A stretch of 64,000 bases of DNA, taken from the NCBI RefSeq assembly GCF_030053425.1, contig NZ_JASGBI010000001.1, forward strand, positions 2,178,001 to 2,242,000, in the 5' to 3' direction. The notes under the pieces were generated by a model that made no database searches, was not told the DNA's origin, and saw nothing but the letters and a program-made list of their open reading frames with translations. Positions 8,404 to 19,850 of the stretch are shown piece after piece; positions within the stretch are counted from its first letter, which is position 1, and every line of letters starts with the position of its first letter. The translations under genes were made by a program, and so were the position numbers. The stretch comes from Lysobacter stagni. Lineage in GTDB: Bacteria > Pseudomonadota > Gammaproteobacteria > Xanthomonadales > Xanthomonadaceae.

Positions 8404-9723
8404 TCAGCGCCCCGGGCTGCGGTAGATCTTGCCGTCCTTCATCACGAAGTCGACCTTCATCACCTGGTTGATGTCTTCCAGCGGATTGCCGGGAACCGCG
8501 ACGATGTCGGCGCGCTTGCCGGCCTCGATCACGCCCTGGTCGTCCACACCCAGCACTTCGGCGGCGCGGATGGTTGCCGCCTGCAAGGCGACCGGCGCCG
8601 GGATACCGGCCTCGACCATGTAGATGAATTCGCGTGCGTTGTCGCCGTGCGGCCCCACGCCCATGTCCGTGCCGAAGGCGATCTTCACGCCGTTCTTGTA
8701 CGCGCGCGCCGCGGTGTCCTGGATCAGCGCGCCGATGCGCTGCGCTTTCGGGCGAACCACGTCGGGGAAGTAACCGTCGATCTTGGCCTTGTCGGCGACG
8801 AAGCGGCCGGCATAGATCGTCGGCACGTACCACGTGCCCTTCTGCTTCATCAGCGACATAGTTTCCGGCGACATGTACGTGCCGTGCTCGATGGAGGTCA
8901 CGCCGCCGAGCACCGCACGCCGGATGCCTTCATCGCCGTGTGCGTGCGCGGCGACGCGGTAGCCGTAGTCCTTGGCGGTGTCGACGATGGCCTTCACCTC
9001 CTCGACGGTGAACTGCGGCGCGTCGCCGGACTTCGCGTACGACAGCACGCCGCCGGTGGCGGTGATCTTGATGACGTCGCTGCCTTCCTTGTAACGCTGG
9101 CGCACGGCCTGGCGGGCATCGTCGATGGAGTTGATGACGCCTTCGGTCGGGCCGGGCGGGCCGATCAGGTGCGAGAGCGCGTCGTTGTAGCCATTGGTGG
9201 GATCGGCATGGCCGCCGGTGGTGGCGATGGACTTGCCCGCCGCCCAGATGCGCGGCCCATCGACCAGGCCCTGGTTGATCGCATCGCGCAGGTGCGGACT
9301 GACTTCACCGCCCAGGTCGCGCACGCTGGTGAATCCGGCCATCAGGGTTTTCTTCGCGAATCCGACGGAGCGGAAGGCGAAGTCGACCTCGTCCAGCCGG
9401 AAGCCTTCCGAGTAACTCTGCGGGCTCGATTCGCTGCCCAGGTGCACGTGCAGGTCGGTCCAGCCGGGCATGCAGGTGTGGCCGCTCAGGTCGACCGCCG
9501 TGGCACCGGCCAGTTCGGCCGCTCCACCGCTGACGACGCGCTCGATTTTCCCCTGGCGGACCAGCAGCGTTTGCGGGCCGGCGAGCTTGCCGGTGCGGGA
9601 GTCGAACACCTGGCCGCATTGCAGGGCCTGGAGTTCGCCGGCAGGCGCGGCGGTTTCGGCGGCATGGGCGGTGGAAAGGCCGGCCAATACGGCCAGCAAG
9701 GCAAGGCAGAGCGGATTGCGCAC
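8404..9723 (-). CDS. Exported metal-dependent amidohydrolase
   Basis: A 439-aa amidohydrolase-superfamily enzyme with a signal peptide ([21 protein letters not shown]). Residues 30-75 are the small beta domain; the metal site follows with HxH in [11 protein letters not shown], a later [14 protein letters not shown] and the catalytic Asp in [12 protein letters not shown]. This arrangement is that of the imidazolonepropionase/Xaa-Pro dipeptidase-like group of periplasmic hydrolases, which often act on amide or lactam bonds; the actual substrate is unknown. The GTG start at 9723 was chosen because GGGGAG lies six bases upstream and the signal peptide begins there; longer open frame upstream is not supported. 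It is divergent from leuS. Confidence 0.88.
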   Translation of the reverse strand: MRNPLCLALLAVLAGLSTAHAAETAAPAGELQALQCGQVFDSRTGKLAGPQTLLVRQGKIERVVSGGAAELAGATAVDLSGHTCMPGWTDLHVHLGSESSPQSYSEGFRLDEVDFAFRSVGFAKKTLMAGFTSVRDLGGEVSPHLRDAINQGLVDGPRIWAAGKSIATTGGHADPTNGYNDALSHLIGPPGPTEGVINSIDDARQAVRQRYKEGSDVIKITATGGVLSYAKSGDAPQFTVEEVKAIVDTAKDYGYRVAAHAHGDEGIRRAVLGGVTSIEHGTYMSPETMSLMKQKGTWYVPTIYAGRFVADKAKIDGYFPDVVRPKAQRIGALIQDTAARAYKNGVKIAFGTDMGVGPHGDNAREFIYMVEAGIPAPVALQAATIRAAEVLGVDDQGVIEAGKRADIVAVPGNPLEDINQVMKVDFVMKDGKIYRSPGR

Positions 9724-9887
9724 GTACGACTCCCCGTTGATCGGTCCCCTGGAACGCCGGATTGAAGCACAGGCGCGCCCCGGGACGGCGCGATGCGGCG
9801 CGCAGAACGGCCACGACAAGGCCTGCATGGCGGGGGATGTTGCGCTGCGGTAGGCTTGACGGTCTTTCCGAACGTCCCCCGAACGCC

Positions 9888-12635
9888 GTGTCCGCCGAAG
9901 CCGCAACCGAAACCCGTCCCTTCGACCCGCAGGCCATCGAGGCCGATGCGCAGCGATTCTGGGAGGGCACGCGCGCCTTCGAGGTCGCCGAGTCGTCGGA
10001 CAAGCCCAAGTACTACTGCCTGTCGATGCTGCCGTACCCCTCCGGTGCGCTGCACATGGGCCACGTGCGCAACTACACCATCGGCGACGTCATCAGCCGC
10101 TACAAGCGCATGACCGGCCACAACGTCCTGCAGCCGATGGGCTGGGACGCCTTCGGCCTGCCGGCGGAGAACGCCGCGATCAAGAACAAGACCGCGCCGG
10201 CGAAGTGGACCTACGCCAACATCGCGCACATGAAGGCCCAGCTGCAGCAGATGGGCTATGCGATCGACTGGTCGCGCGAGTTCGCCACCTGCACGCCGGA
10301 CTACTACGTGCACGAGCAGCGCATGTTCGTGCGCCTGATGAAGAAGGGCCTGGCGTACCGCAAGAACTCGGTGGTGAACTGGGACCCGGTCGACCAGACC
10401 GTGCTGGCCAACGAGCAGGTGATCGACGGCCGCGGCTGGCGCACCGGCGCGCTGGTGGAGAAGCGCGAGATCCCGCAGTGGTTCCTCAAGATCACCGACT
10501 ACGCGCAGGAGCTGCTCGACGGGCTGGATTCGCTGCCGGGCTGGCCGGATGCGGTCAAGACGATGCAGCGCAACTGGATCGGCCGCAGCGAAGGCCTGGA
10601 GATCCGCTTCGACGTCGTCGACGACGCGGGCAGGCCGGTGGAGCCGCTGCACGTGTTCACCACGCGCCCCGACACGCTCATGGGCGTGACGTTCGTGTCG
10701 ATCGCCGCCGAGCATCCGCTGGCGTTGCATGCCGCGCAGGGGAATGAAGCCCTGGCCGCGTTCATCGCCGACCTGCGCAAGGGTGGCGTGTCCGAAGCGG
10801 AACTGGAAACGCAGGAAAAGCGCGGCATGGACACCGGCCTGCGCGCCATCCATCCGATCACCGGCGAGCAGGTGCCGGTGTTCGTCGCCAACTTCGTGCT
10901 GATGGGCTACGGCACCGGTGCGGTGATGGCGGTGCCGGGCCACGACCAGCGAGACTGGGAATTCGCCCGCAACTATTCGCTGCCGATCCGCATGGTGATC
11001 GTGCCCACGCACATCCGCGATGCGCTGGCCGAAATCGGCCAGCATCTGGCGCAGCACGACGACCCCATGCGCAGCGCGCTGGGCGCCGCGCCGTCGGTGG
11101 ATGTGTACGAAACCTCCGCGGCCGTGCAGGTGGTGGCGGAGTTCGAGCGCCGCATCGCGGAGGAGGAGTCGTACACCGAACGCGGCTGGCTGGTGAATTC
11201 GGGCGAGCTCGATGGCATGGACTTCCAGCAGGCGCTGGACGCACTGGCCGCGCGCTTCGAGGCCGACGGCCGCGGCCAGCGCCGCGTGAACTATCGCCTG
11301 CGCGACTGGGGCGTGAGCCGCCAGCGTTACTGGGGTTGCCCGATTCCGGTGATCCTGTGCGCGAAGTGCGGCGACGTGCCTGTGCCGGAAGACCAGCTGC
11401 CGGTCGTGCTGCCGGAAGACGTCGCCTTCAGCGGCGTGACCTCGCCGATCAAGTCCGATCCGCAGTGGCGCAAGACCACGTGCCCGCAGTGCGGTGGCGC
11501 CGCCGAGCGCGAAACCGACACCTTCGACACCTTCATGGAGTCGAGCTGGTACTACGCGCGCTACACCTCGCCGGGTGCCGCGCAGCAGGTCGACGAGCGC
11601 GCCAAGTACTGGACGCCGGTCGACCAGTACATCGGCGGCATCGAACACGCGATCCTGCACCTGCTGTACTTCCGCTTCTACCACAAGCTCATGCGCGACC
11701 AGGGCCTGGTGTACAGCGATGAGCCGGCGACCAACCTGCTCACGCAGGGCATGGTCATCGCCGAGACGTTCTACCGCGGACAGAAGGGCGCCGAGGACTG
11801 GTTCAACCCGGCCGACGTCGAAGTGATCCGCGACGAACGCGGTCGCATCACCGGCGCGACGCTGAAGGCCGACGGCCAACCGGTGGAGATCGGTGGCGTC
11901 GAGAAGATGTCGAAGTCGAAGAACAACGGCGTCGATCCGCAGGTGATGGTCGGCAAGTTCGGCGCCGACACCGTGCGCCTGTTTTCGATGTTCGCCGCGC
12001 CGCCGGAGCAGTCGCTGGAATGGAACGAGGCCGGCGTGGAAGGCATGGCGCGCTTCCTTCGCCGCTTCTGGCGCGAAGTGGTGACGCACGCTTCGCAGCC
12101 GGACCATCCGGAGGTCGACGCCTCGAAGCTGGACGCCGCGCAGAAGACGCTGCGCCGCCAGTTGCACGAGACCATCCAGAAGGTGGGCGACGATTACGGC
12201 CGCCGCCACAGCTTCAACACCGCCATCGCCGCGCTGATGGAACTGCTCAACCATGTCGGCAAGTTCGACGACATGAGCGACCAGGGCCGCGCCGTGCGTC
12301 ATGAGGCGCTGCAGGCGATGGTGCTGCTGCTCAACCCGGTCACGCCGCACGTCTCGCACGCGCTGTGGCAGGCGCTGGGCCACCCGGAAACGCTGCTGGA
12401 GGACGTGCCGTTCCCGGTCGCCGATGCGGCCGCGCTCACGCGCGATGCTGTGACGCTGGCGGTGCAGGTCAACGGCAAGCTGCGCGGCACCATCGAGGTG
12501 CCGGTGAACGTGGCGAAGGAAGAAGCCGAGCGCCTCGCGCTGTCCGAGCCGAACGTGGTCAAGTACATGGAAGGCCTGACCGTGCGCAAGGTGATCGTGG
12601 TGCCGGGCAAGATCGTCAATATCGTTGCTGCCTGA
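9888..12635 (+). CDS. leuS: Leucyl-tRNA synthetase
   Basis: Class I aminoacyl-tRNA synthetase of 915 aa, a little longer than E. coli LeuS (860). The HIGH signature is HMGH at residues 56-59 after YPSGAL, and the KMSKS loop starts at K673 ([12 protein letters not shown]). Between them lie the CP1 editing domain ([31 protein letters not shown]) and a zinc-type CAKCGDVP...CPQCGG insert. An anticodon-binding domain and the C-terminal domain follow ([15 protein letters not shown]). The GTG at 9888 ([10 protein letters not shown]) precedes the first conserved helix [11 protein letters not shown]; the frame is open further upstream but without homology. It lies upstream of lptE-holA, as in E. coli. 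Confidence 0.97.
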   Translation: MSAEAATETRPFDPQAIEADAQRFWEGTRAFEVAESSDKPKYYCLSMLPYPSGALHMGHVRNYTIGDVISRYKRMTGHNVLQPMGWDAFGLPAENAAIKNKTAPAKWTYANIAHMKAQLQQMGYAIDWSREFATCTPDYYVHEQRMFVRLMKKGLAYRKNSVVNWDPVDQTVLANEQVIDGRGWRTGALVEKREIPQWFLKITDYAQELLDGLDSLPGWPDAVKTMQRNWIGRSEGLEIRFDVVDDAGRPVEPLHVFTTRPDTLMGVTFVSIAAEHPLALHAAQGNEALAAFIADLRKGGVSEAELETQEKRGMDTGLRAIHPITGEQVPVFVANFVLMGYGTGAVMAVPGHDQRDWEFARNYSLPIRMVIVPTHIRDALAEIGQHLAQHDDPMRSALGAAPSVDVYETSAAVQVVAEFERRIAEEESYTERGWLVNSGELDGMDFQQALDALAARFEADGRGQRRVNYRLRDWGVSRQRYWGCPIPVILCAKCGDVPVPEDQLPVVLPEDVAFSGVTSPIKSDPQWRKTTCPQCGGAAERETDTFDTFMESSWYYARYTSPGAAQQVDERAKYWTPVDQYIGGIEHAILHLLYFRFYHKLMRDQGLVYSDEPATNLLTQGMVIAETFYRGQKGAEDWFNPADVEVIRDERGRITGATLKADGQPVEIGGVEKMSKSKNNGVDPQVMVGKFGADTVRLFSMFAAPPEQSLEWNEAGVEGMARFLRRFWREVVTHASQPDHPEVDASKLDAAQKTLRRQLHETIQKVGDDYGRRHSFNTAIAALMELLNHVGKFDDMSDQGRAVRHEALQAMVLLLNPVTPHVSHALWQALGHPETLLEDVPFPVADAAALTRDAVTLAVQVNGKLRGTIEVPVNVAKEEAERLALSEPNVVKYMEGLTVRKVIVVPGKIVNIVAA

Positions 12636-12974
12636 TCCACAAGGCGGATCAAGTCCCGAAGTGTCTTGCTGCATAACCTTCGTGACCCGCGCCTTTGGTG
12701 CCATACCCGCCCTTCCGCGCCTGCGGCGCGAACCGCCCCTGACTCAGGGGCCAGGGCAACCGGCTTTCAGCCCCTCTCCCTGCGGGAGAGGGGTTGGGGT
12801 GAGGGGCGGCGGAGTGCTCGCGTCGCCGATCGATGTTGCCGCCAAACAGTTGGGATAAGCGCAGTTCGGGTCAGCCTGAGAGGCCGCGCCGGGGCATATC
12901 GATCCCCATCTCAGCTGAACCGCGTTGACGCGCCCGCTATTGCTGGGCGCGGGCGCCTCGTCCAGACTTCCCGC
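12636..12974. other. leuS-lptE intergenic region with palindromic repeat
   Basis: A 339-base gene-free stretch. It holds one perfect palindromic repeat of the CCCCTCTCCC family (12771-12793) followed by a GGGGTGAGGGGC tail. A weaker GC-rich inverted repeat lies just before lptE (GCGCCCGC 12930-12937 and GCGGGCGC 12949-12956). No convincing small gene or RNA is seen. The spacer separates leuS from lptE, which are adjacent in many gammaproteobacteria with a much shorter gap. Confidence 0.6.
12771..12793. repeat. CCCCTCTCCC palindromic intergenic repeat
   Basis: Perfect 10-bp inverted repeat CCCCTCTCCC-TGC-GGGAGAGGGG. Related hairpins recur between the CDF gene and rlmJ (41599-41786) and between creC and creD (44909-44958), so this is one member of a dispersed intergenic family within the window. 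Confidence 0.7.
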
Positions 12975-13609
<635 letters not shown>

Positions 13610-13610
<1 letters not shown>

Positions 13611-14677
13611 TGGAACTGCGTCCGGAGCAGCTGGTCGCGCAACTGGGGCTGGACAAGCCCGAACCGGCGCGGCTCGCGCCCGCCTACCTGATCGCCGGCC
13701 CCGAACCGCTGCGCGTGCTGGAGGCCGCCGATGCCGTGCGCGCCGCCGCGCGCCGTGCGGGCTTCGCCGAACGCGAGGTGTTCGAGGCCGAAGGCAACCA
13801 GCGCGAGCCCGACTGGAATGCGCTGTCGGCCAGCCTCCGCGCACCGAGCCTGTTCGCCAGTCGTCGCCTGATCGAAGTGCGCCTGCCCAGTGGAAAGCCC
13901 GGCAAGGAAGGTTCGGAAGTCATCGTCGATTTCTGCGCCGATCCGCCGGCGGACGTCGCCCTGCTGGTCACCGCGGGCGAGTGGAGCAAGCAGCACGGTG
14001 GCAAGTGGAGCGAGGCGATCGGCCGCATCGGCCAGATTGCCGTCGCATGGACGATCAAGCCGCACGAATTGCCCGAGTGGATCGAGCGTCGCCTGCGCGC
14101 ACGCGGTCTGCGTGCCGACCACGCCGCGGTGCAGAATCTCGCCGACCGCGTCGAGGGCAACCTGCTCGCCGCCGCGCAGGAGATCGACAAACTGGCGCTT
14201 CTGTCCGACGGGCAGGTGCTGGACAGCCAGCGCATGGACGAACTGGTCGCCGATGCGGCGCGGTTCGACGTGTTCCGTCTGGTCGATGCCACGATGAACG
14301 GCCAGGGCGCGCAGGTGTCGCGCATGCTGGCCGGCCTGCGAGCGGAAGGCGAAGCCGTACCCGGCCTGCTGGGCATGATCGTGATGGAACTGCAGCGCGC
14401 CGCATCGCTGGCGCGGGTACAGGAACGCGGCGGCAATCTCGCGTCCGAATTCAAGGCGCAGCGCATCTGGGATTCCAAGCAGCCCATGTATCGCCGCGCG
14501 CTGCAGCGCCATGCGGCACCGCGCTGGGATGCCTTCGTCGCCGAAGCAGGGCGCGTGGATCGCATCGCGAAGGGGCGTGGGCGCATGGGCGAGGAGCCCG
14601 CCGATGCGTGGCTCGCGCTGGAGCGCCTGCTGCTGGCGGTGGCCGAACCGCGCGCCGCGCGCCTGCTCGTCGGCTGA
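13610..14677 (+). CDS. holA: DNA polymerase III subunit delta
   Basis: A 355-aa delta subunit of the clamp loader, which opens the beta clamp. The N-terminal segment MELRPEQLVAQL leads into PAYLIAGPEPLRVLEAADAVR, the degenerate nucleotide-fold typical of HolA. Strand SLFASRRLIEVRLPSGKPG follows, then the helical lid (LADRVEGNLLAAAQEIDKLALL) and the C-terminal collar domain ending in WLALERLLLAV. Length matches the family (E. coli 343). It starts one base into the lptE stop and is followed after 3 bases by nadD, as in the common lptE-holA-nadD-rsfS order. Confidence 0.95.
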
Positions 14678-14680
14678 CGC

Positions 14681-15364
14681 GTGGGCGTGATCGCTCCGCG
14701 CGTGTATTACGGCGGCACCTTCGATCCGGTGCACGAAGGCCATCTGTCCGTCGCGCGCGAAGTGCGCGACGCGCTGGACGCGACGGTCTTCCTCGTGCCC
14801 GCCGCCGATCCACCGCACAAGGACATCACGCATGCCGACGCCGCCGAGCGTGCGCGCATGCTCGACATCGCCGTGGCCGGCGAACCGCGCCTGAAAGTCG
14901 ACCGGCGCGAACTGCGCCGCGAAGGCCCGTCCTACACGGTCGATACCCTGCGCGAACTGCGCGCCGAACTGGGCCCGGATGCACCCATCGTGTGGATGGT
15001 CGGCGGCGATTCGCTGCTGCAGCTGCACACCTGGAACCGGTGGCACGAGCTGTTCGAACATGGCCACGTGCTCGCGGTGGCCCGGCCCGGCGCGGCGCTC
15101 GATCCGGCCTCCGTCGGCGCGCTCGCGCCGCAGGTCGAGGCGGAGATCGGTCCGCGTCGGCGGCCTCCCGAGGAGCTGAACAGCGCGCCGGCGGGGGGAT
15201 TCGCCGTGTTTGCACTGGCGCGGGAGCGTCCTGAATCGTCCACCGAGCTGCGTCGTCGCATCGCGGCCGGCGAGCCGTGGCAGGACGGGGTTCCCGCCGC
15301 CGTGGCCGAATACATCCGCCGACACGCCCTGTACGTCCGGGGCGTCACGTCCGCTTCGTTATAA
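14681..15364 (+). CDS. nadD: Nicotinate-nucleotide adenylyltransferase
   Basis: A 227-aa cytidylyltransferase-like enzyme that makes deamido-NAD from nicotinate mononucleotide and ATP. The nucleotide-binding signature is YYGGTFDPVHEGHL with the GxFxPxHxGH motif. Substrate loop PHKD, PSYTVDTLRELR, the MVGGDSLLQLHTW motif and the C-terminal SSTELRRRI (the ISSTxIR equivalent) are all present. The GTG at 14681 gives a short N-terminus; a second GTG two codons on is possible. It is packed between holA (3-base gap) and rsfS (40-base gap). Confidence 0.95.
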   Translation: MGVIAPRVYYGGTFDPVHEGHLSVAREVRDALDATVFLVPAADPPHKDITHADAAERARMLDIAVAGEPRLKVDRRELRREGPSYTVDTLRELRAELGPDAPIVWMVGGDSLLQLHTWNRWHELFEHGHVLAVARPGAALDPASVGALAPQVEAEIGPRRRPPEELNSAPAGGFAVFALARERPESSTELRRRIAAGEPWQDGVPAAVAEYIRRHALYVRGVTSASL

Positions 15365-15404
15365 TCCACAGGCACCAAGCCCCCGATCCGAGAGCCATCC
15401 CCCT

Positions 15405-15833
15405 TTGAGTACCGAAGCGCAAGTCATCAAGACCCGGCTGCCCAACCCGCCGCCGCCGGTGGACCTCCTGCTGAAGACCGTGCATGCGGCAGTCGAGGAA
15501 CTCAAGGCCCGCGATGTCACCGAGATCGATGTGCGAGGCAAGAGCAGCGTCACCGACTACATGGTGATCGCCTCGGGCACCTCCACGCGTCACGTGAAGT
15601 CGATCGCCGACGAAGTCATCAAGTTCTCCAAGAACCTCGACGTCCAGCCGCTGGGCGTGGAAGGCGAGCGCGAGGCCGAGTGGGTGCTGGTGGACCTGGG
15701 CGACGTGGTCGTGCACGTCATGCTGCCGCGCGTGCGCGAGTTCTACGCGCTGGAACGCCTGTGGACCGTCGGTGACCAGCCGCCGGAACTCGAGGACGAC
15801 GAATTCGAAACCGGCACCGCGAGCCGCCTGTAA
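15405..15833 (+). CDS. rsfS: Ribosomal silencing factor RsfS
   Basis: A 142-aa RsfS/Iojap protein that binds L14 (uL14) and blocks 50S-30S joining in stationary phase. The core is LLKTVHAAVEELKARDVTEIDV, TDYMVIASGTSTRHVKSIADEV and GDVVVHVMLPRVREFYALERLW, the last containing the conserved VHVM and FY-x-LE-x-LW signature. No ATG precedes the domain; a TTG at 15405 (LSTEAQ) is the most sensible start. An acidic C-terminal tail (PPELEDDEFETGT) is common in this group. It closes the lptE-holA-nadD-rsfS cluster and ends before a hairpin. Confidence 0.93.
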   Translation: MSTEAQVIKTRLPNPPPPVDLLLKTVHAAVEELKARDVTEIDVRGKSSVTDYMVIASGTSTRHVKSIADEVIKFSKNLDVQPLGVEGEREAEWVLVDLGDVVVHVMLPRVREFYALERLWTVGDQPPELEDDEFETGTASRL

Positions 15834-15853
15834 GGCATGCCCGCATGAACTCC

Positions 15854-15885
15854 GCGACGGCGCCCTGGGGCGCCGTTCGCGTTTT
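15854..15885 (+). terminator. Probable terminator after rsfS
   Basis: GCGACGGCGCC pairs with GGCGCCGTTCGC around a CTGG loop, with one bulged T, and is followed by GTTTTG. It lies between the convergent rsfS and amidase genes. Confidence 0.65.
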
Positions 15886-15890
15886 GAGGG

Positions 15891-16481
15891 TCAGGGAATG
15901 CGCTGCAGCGGAATGCGCGCCAGCACTTCGTCCCAGGGAAACCGCGGGCCCGGATCGCGCTTGCGACGGACCTTCATGTCGGGATCGTCGGTCGCGGCCA
16001 CTTCGGTGGTGTCCAGGTCCTCGTGCCCGGCGATGAAGCGCAGCGACGGCAGTTGCGCGTGCAGAACCTGCACGAGCGCGACCAGCGATTCGACCTGCGC
16101 CGCGCGGTAGGGCTCGTCCATCGCCTGGTGAGAGGCGGCCAGCCAATCGGGATAACGCCCGCGATTGACCAGCTCCACGCCGATCGCGCGCGCGTTGTAT
16201 CCGCGCACGTGGTGCGCGACACGATCGATCGCCACGTACTGGTGCACGCTGCCGTCGCGATCGATGTAGTAGTGGCCGCTGTTGCCGGTGCGAGAGCCCT
16301 CGTAGAGCTCTTCTTCGCCGAAACGCCGCGCCATCGTCAGGTCCGGCAGCTCCGTGCAGTGAATGACGACGAGATCGATCGCAGCGGCCTCGCGCGCGTC
16401 GAGGCGTTCCTGGTAGGGCAGGGGATCGAAGGCGATCGGCAGGGCCGGCGGGTCGGGCAGCATGGGGCCGGATGCTACCAT
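15891..16481 (-). CDS. N-acetylmuramoyl-L-alanine amidase (Amidase_2)
   Basis: A 196-aa amidase_2-type protein, which cuts the muramyl-L-alanine bond of peptidoglycan or its turnover products. Zinc ligands are His in VVIHCTELPD, His in GHYYIDRDG or HHVRGYN, and His in IAGHEDLDTTEVA; the conserved SVHQYVAIDRVAHHVRGYNARAIGVELVNRG stretch is clear. No signal peptide is seen, so an AmpD-like cytoplasmic role in muropeptide recycling fits. The ATG at 16481 has a strong GGGAGG site just upstream; an internal ATG at 16463 lacks one. It is divergent from the MOSC gene. Confidence 0.88.
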   Translation of the reverse strand: MVASGPMLPDPPALPIAFDPLPYQERLDAREAAAIDLVVIHCTELPDLTMARRFGEEELYEGSRTGNSGHYYIDRDGSVHQYVAIDRVAHHVRGYNARAIGVELVNRGRYPDWLAASHQAMDEPYRAAQVESLVALVQVLHAQLPSLRFIAGHEDLDTTEVAATDDPDMKVRRKRDPGPRFPWDEVLARIPLQRIP

Positions 16482-16566
16482 TCGTCCTCCCGCCGGACCG
16501 TTCCGAGTCCCGCGAAGGTAAGGCCCGCGACGCCCGCGCCGACCGACCGCCCTGCACGGAGCCGCC

Positions 16567-17073
16567 ATGCAACGTCCACCCGCCGACTCCGAGCTCGGCA
16601 AACTGATGGCCACGCTTCCGCGCCCCGGACGGGTGGAGTGGATCGGCCTGCGACCCGCGCGCATGGCGCCGATGGACGAAGTCGGTGAGGTGGTCGCCGA
16701 AACCGGCGCCGGACTGGCGGGCGACCGCTACGCCGCTGGCAGCGGCAAGCGCGGCGTCACGCTGATCCAGGCGGAACACCTGCCCGTGATCGCGGCGCTG
16801 TCGGGGCATGCGGCCGTGTCGCCGGCGACGCTGCGCCGCAACCTCGTGGTCTCCGGACTGCCGCTGGTGGCGCTGAAGGGCCGGCGCTTCCGCGTCGGCC
16901 AGACGCTGCTGGAAGGCACCGACAGCTGCGATCCGTGCTCGCGCATGGAAGCCGCACTGGGCCCGGGCGGATTCAACGCGATGCGCGGCCACGGCGGCCT
17001 GTGTGCGCGCATCGTCGAAGGCGGAACGATCCGCGTCGGCGATGCGGTCGTCGCGCTGCCGGACGCGTCCTGA
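16567..17073 (+). CDS. MOSC domain protein
   Basis: A 168-aa single-domain MOSC protein related to the molybdenum-cofactor sulfurase C-terminal domain and YiiM. The fold is seen as GRVEWIGLRPARMAPM, ETGAGLAGDRYAAGSGKRGVTLIQ, then LRRNLVVSGLPL and SCDPCSRMEAALGPGGFNAMRGHGGLCARIVEGG. The conserved Cys in CDPCSRME is expected to carry a persulfide or bind the molybdenum cofactor. The exact substrate is unknown. Divergent from the amidase gene; 64 bases upstream of the esterase gene on the same strand. Confidence 0.85.
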   Translation: MQRPPADSELGKLMATLPRPGRVEWIGLRPARMAPMDEVGEVVAETGAGLAGDRYAAGSGKRGVTLIQAEHLPVIAALSGHAAVSPATLRRNLVVSGLPLVALKGRRFRVGQTLLEGTDSCDPCSRMEAALGPGGFNAMRGHGGLCARIVEGGTIRVGDAVVALPDAS

Positions 17074-17137
17074 TCCACGCACTCCGATCAACCCACTTCT
17101 ATGTTCCCTCATGCCGGGGGAACGGATTTCCCCACGA

Positions 17138-17668
17138 ATGAGCACACGCGGACACTGCATTCTTTCCCACGGTTTCGAAAGCGGACCCGATGCCACGAAG
17201 GTGACGGCGCTGGCCGAGGCCGCGCAGCGCCTGGGCTGGACGCATGAGCGTCCCGACTACACCGACCTGGACGCCAAGCGCGAGGTCAGCGAAGTGGGCG
17301 ATGTGCCTGCGCGCGTGCAACGCCTGCTCGACCTGGCGAGCGATGCCGCCTCGCGCGGCCCGCTGGTGCTGGCCGGATCGAGCCTGGGCGCCTACATCTC
17401 CGGGCTGGTGTCGCTGCAGGTGCCGACGCGCGCGTTGTTCCTGATGGCACCGCCGGTGCGCATGGGCGAAGCGCCGCGCCTTGAGGCCGCGCGCGTGCCC
17501 ACATCGGTCATCCACGGCTGGAACGACGAGCTGATCCCGGCCGCCGAAGTGGTGGCCTGGTCGTACGCGCGCAGTGCGCGCCTGCTGCTCGTGGACGACA
17601 GCCATCGCCTTTCCGACAACGTGCAGACGAGCGCCGACGCGTTCGCCGCACTACTGGCCACGCTCTGA
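17138..17668 (+). CDS. YqiA/YcfP-like alpha/beta-hydrolase esterase
   Basis: A 176-aa small alpha/beta hydrolase. The oxyanion strand is [14 protein letters not shown], the nucleophile elbow is GSSLGAY, the acid lies in [10 protein letters not shown] and the catalytic His in DDSHRLSD, giving a full Ser-Asp-His triad. Size and motif order match the YqiA/YcfP esterase family, whose natural substrate is not settled. The ATG at 17138 begins the first strand. The stop is followed almost immediately by the rlmKL start at 17670, so the two are probably co-transcribed. Confidence 0.85.
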   Translation: MSTRGHCILSHGFESGPDATKVTALAEAAQRLGWTHERPDYTDLDAKREVSEVGDVPARVQRLLDLASDAASRGPLVLAGSSLGAYISGLVSLQVPTRALFLMAPPVRMGEAPRLEAARVPTSVIHGWNDELIPAAEVVAWSYARSARLLLVDDSHRLSDNVQTSADAFAALLATL

Positions 17669-17669
17669 C

Positions 17670-19850
17670 ATGAAGTTCTTCGCAAGCTGCGGTAAAGGAC
17701 TGGAATACCTGCTCGCCGACGAGCTGATGGCGCTGGGTTGCACGCGCGCCACCGCCGCCATCGCCGGCGTCAACGTCGAAGGCACGCTGCAGGACGCGCA
17801 GCGCGCCGTGCTGTGGTCGCGCCTGGCCAGTCGCGTGTTGTGGCCCATCACCGAATTCGATTGCCCGGACGAACACGCGTTGTACGCCGGTGTCGCGGCC
17901 GTGGCGTGGCCGGAACATCTTGCGCAAGGCCACACGCTCGCGGTGGATGCGCATGTGTCGGGCGAGGCCATCACGCACGCGCGCTACGCCGCGCAGCGCG
18001 TGAAGGACGCCGTCGTCGACGTGATGCGGGCCCAGACCGGCACGCGCCCCGACGTGGATGTCGAACACCCGGACCTGCGCCTGAGCTTCGTGCTGCGCAA
18101 GGGGCGCGCGGTGCTCTCCATCGACCTGTCGGGCGGTCCCATGCACCGTCGCGGCTGGCGCACGAAGCAGGGCGAGGCGCCGCTTAAGGAAAACCTCGCC
18201 GCCGCGGTGCTGATGCGCGGACAGTGGGCCAAGCGTTACGCCGAAGGCGGAGCGCTGCTCGATCCCATGTGCGGCAGCGGCACGCTCCTGATCGAAGGTG
18301 CGCTGATGGCGGCCGACGTGGCGCCCGGATTGCAGCGCCATGAGAGCCAGCCGCCCACGCACTGGCGCGGCTTCGACGAAGGGACGTGGCGCGTGCTGGT
18401 CGACGAAGCGCGCAGGCGCGAAGCGGCCGGCATGAACGCACTGCGCCCGGCGTTCTTCGGTCGCGATACCGATCCGCACGCGATCCGCGCTGCGCAGGAC
18501 AACGCCGTGCTCGCCGGGCTGGCGGGCCTGATCGACTTCCGCACCGGCGACGTGCGCTCGCTCGAGGCGAACGCTGTGCTGCGCGAGGGCGACGATGCAT
18601 CGGCGCCCGTTGCGCCCGGCCTGGTCGTCTGCAACCCGCCCTACGACGCACGTCTGTCGGCCGACCCGGCGCTGTACCGCGCGCTGGGCGATGCGCTCAA
18701 GCGCGCGGTGCCGGACTGGCGTGCCAGCCTCCTGTGCGGCGATGCGGAACTCGCCTTCGCCACCGGCCTGCGCGCGCAGAAGAAATACCAGCTGTTCAAC
18801 GGCGCCATCGAATGCACGCTGATCGTGTGCGAGCCGGTCGCGCCACCGCAGCGTGAGCGTGCCGACGCGCCCCCGGCGCTGTCGGAAGGCGCGCAGATGG
18901 TCGCCAACCGCCTGCGCAAGAACCTGCACAAGCTCAAGCGCTGGCGCGAGCGCGAGGATGTGACCTGCTATCGCGCCTACGACGCGGACATCCCCGAATA
19001 CGCGGCGGCCATCGACGTCTACATCACGGACGAAGCCACGCCGCGCACGTGGCTGCACGTGCAGGAATATGCGGCGCCGGCGGAAATCCCCGAGAACGTG
19101 CAGCGCCGCCGCCTCAACGAACTGCTGGCCGCGGTGCGCGAGGTGTTCGCGGTGCCGCGCGAGCAGGTCGCGCTCAAGACCCGCGCGCGCGGCAAGGGTG
19201 GCAGCAAGTACGGGCAGATGGATTCGCGTGGCGAGTTTCTCACCGTGCGCGAAGGCGACGCGCGACTGCGCGTGAACCTGTTCGATTACCTCGACACCGG
19301 CCTGTTCCTCGACCATCGCCCGATGCGTCTGCGCATCGCGGCCGAGGCGGAGGACACGCGGTTCCTCAACCTGTTCGGCTATACCGGCGCGGCCACGGTG
19401 CATGCGGCGGTTGGACGCGCGCGCCTGACCACCACCGTGGATCTGTCGGCGACCTACCTGGACTGGTGCGCCGACAACCTGCGCGAGAACGACATCGGCG
19501 GCACCCGTCATCGCCTGGTGCAGGCCGACGCGCTGACGTGGCTGGAATCGGATGGGCTGGAGTACGACCTGATCTTCTGCGATCCGCCGACGTTCTCCAA
19601 TTCCAAACGCGCCGATGACTTCGACGTGCAGGCCCAGCATGTTCGCCTGCTGAGCGCCGCCGTGGCCCGGCTGGCGCCCGACGGCGTGCTGTATTTCTCC
19701 AACAACTACCGTCGCTTCCGCCTGGACGAAGCCGCGGTCGCGGCATTCGCCGACTGCGTGGAGATCACGGCGAAGACCCTGCCGCCAGACTTCGAGCGCG
19801 ATGCGCGCATTCATCGCTGCTGGCGACTGCAGCGGCGCAGGGGCGGGTGA
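17670..19850 (+). CDS. rlmKL: Bifunctional 23S rRNA methyltransferase RlmKL
   Basis: A 726-aa fused enzyme that makes m2G2445 (RlmL part) and m7G2069 (RlmK part) in 23S rRNA. Order: N-terminal ferredoxin-like/THUMP region ([40 protein letters not shown] in part), RlmL methyltransferase with [15 protein letters not shown] and catalytic [10 protein letters not shown], linker, then RlmK with PUA-like start, [18 protein letters not shown]-binding loop and [11 protein letters not shown] motif. Length is close to E. coli RlmL (702). The ATG lies one base after the esterase stop. Its own stop TGA overlaps the next ATG by one base. Confidence 0.95.
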   Translation: MKFFASCGKGLEYLLADELMALGCTRATAAIAGVNVEGTLQDAQRAVLWSRLASRVLWPITEFDCPDEHALYAGVAAVAWPEHLAQGHTLAVDAHVSGEAITHARYAAQRVKDAVVDVMRAQTGTRPDVDVEHPDLRLSFVLRKGRAVLSIDLSGGPMHRRGWRTKQGEAPLKENLAAAVLMRGQWAKRYAEGGALLDPMCGSGTLLIEGALMAADVAPGLQRHESQPPTHWRGFDEGTWRVLVDEARRREAAGMNALRPAFFGRDTDPHAIRAAQDNAVLAGLAGLIDFRTGDVRSLEANAVLREGDDASAPVAPGLVVCNPPYDARLSADPALYRALGDALKRAVPDWRASLLCGDAELAFATGLRAQKKYQLFNGAIECTLIVCEPVAPPQRERADAPPALSEGAQMVANRLRKNLHKLKRWREREDVTCYRAYDADIPEYAAAIDVYITDEATPRTWLHVQEYAAPAEIPENVQRRRLNELLAAVREVFAVPREQVALKTRARGKGGSKYGQMDSRGEFLTVREGDARLRVNLFDYLDTGLFLDHRPMRLRIAAEAEDTRFLNLFGYTGAATVHAAVGRARLTTTVDLSATYLDWCADNLRENDIGGTRHRLVQADALTWLESDGLEYDLIFCDPPTFSNSKRADDFDVQAQHVRLLSAAVARLAPDGVLYFSNNYRRFRLDEAAVAAFADCVEITAKTLPPDFERDARIHRCWRLQRRRGG

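Noticed and set aside
9486..12704. Very long open frame antisense to leuS
   Set aside because: A by-product of high GC at third codon positions; the peptide is His/Arg/Gln-rich with no domain, and leuS on the other strand is unmistakable.
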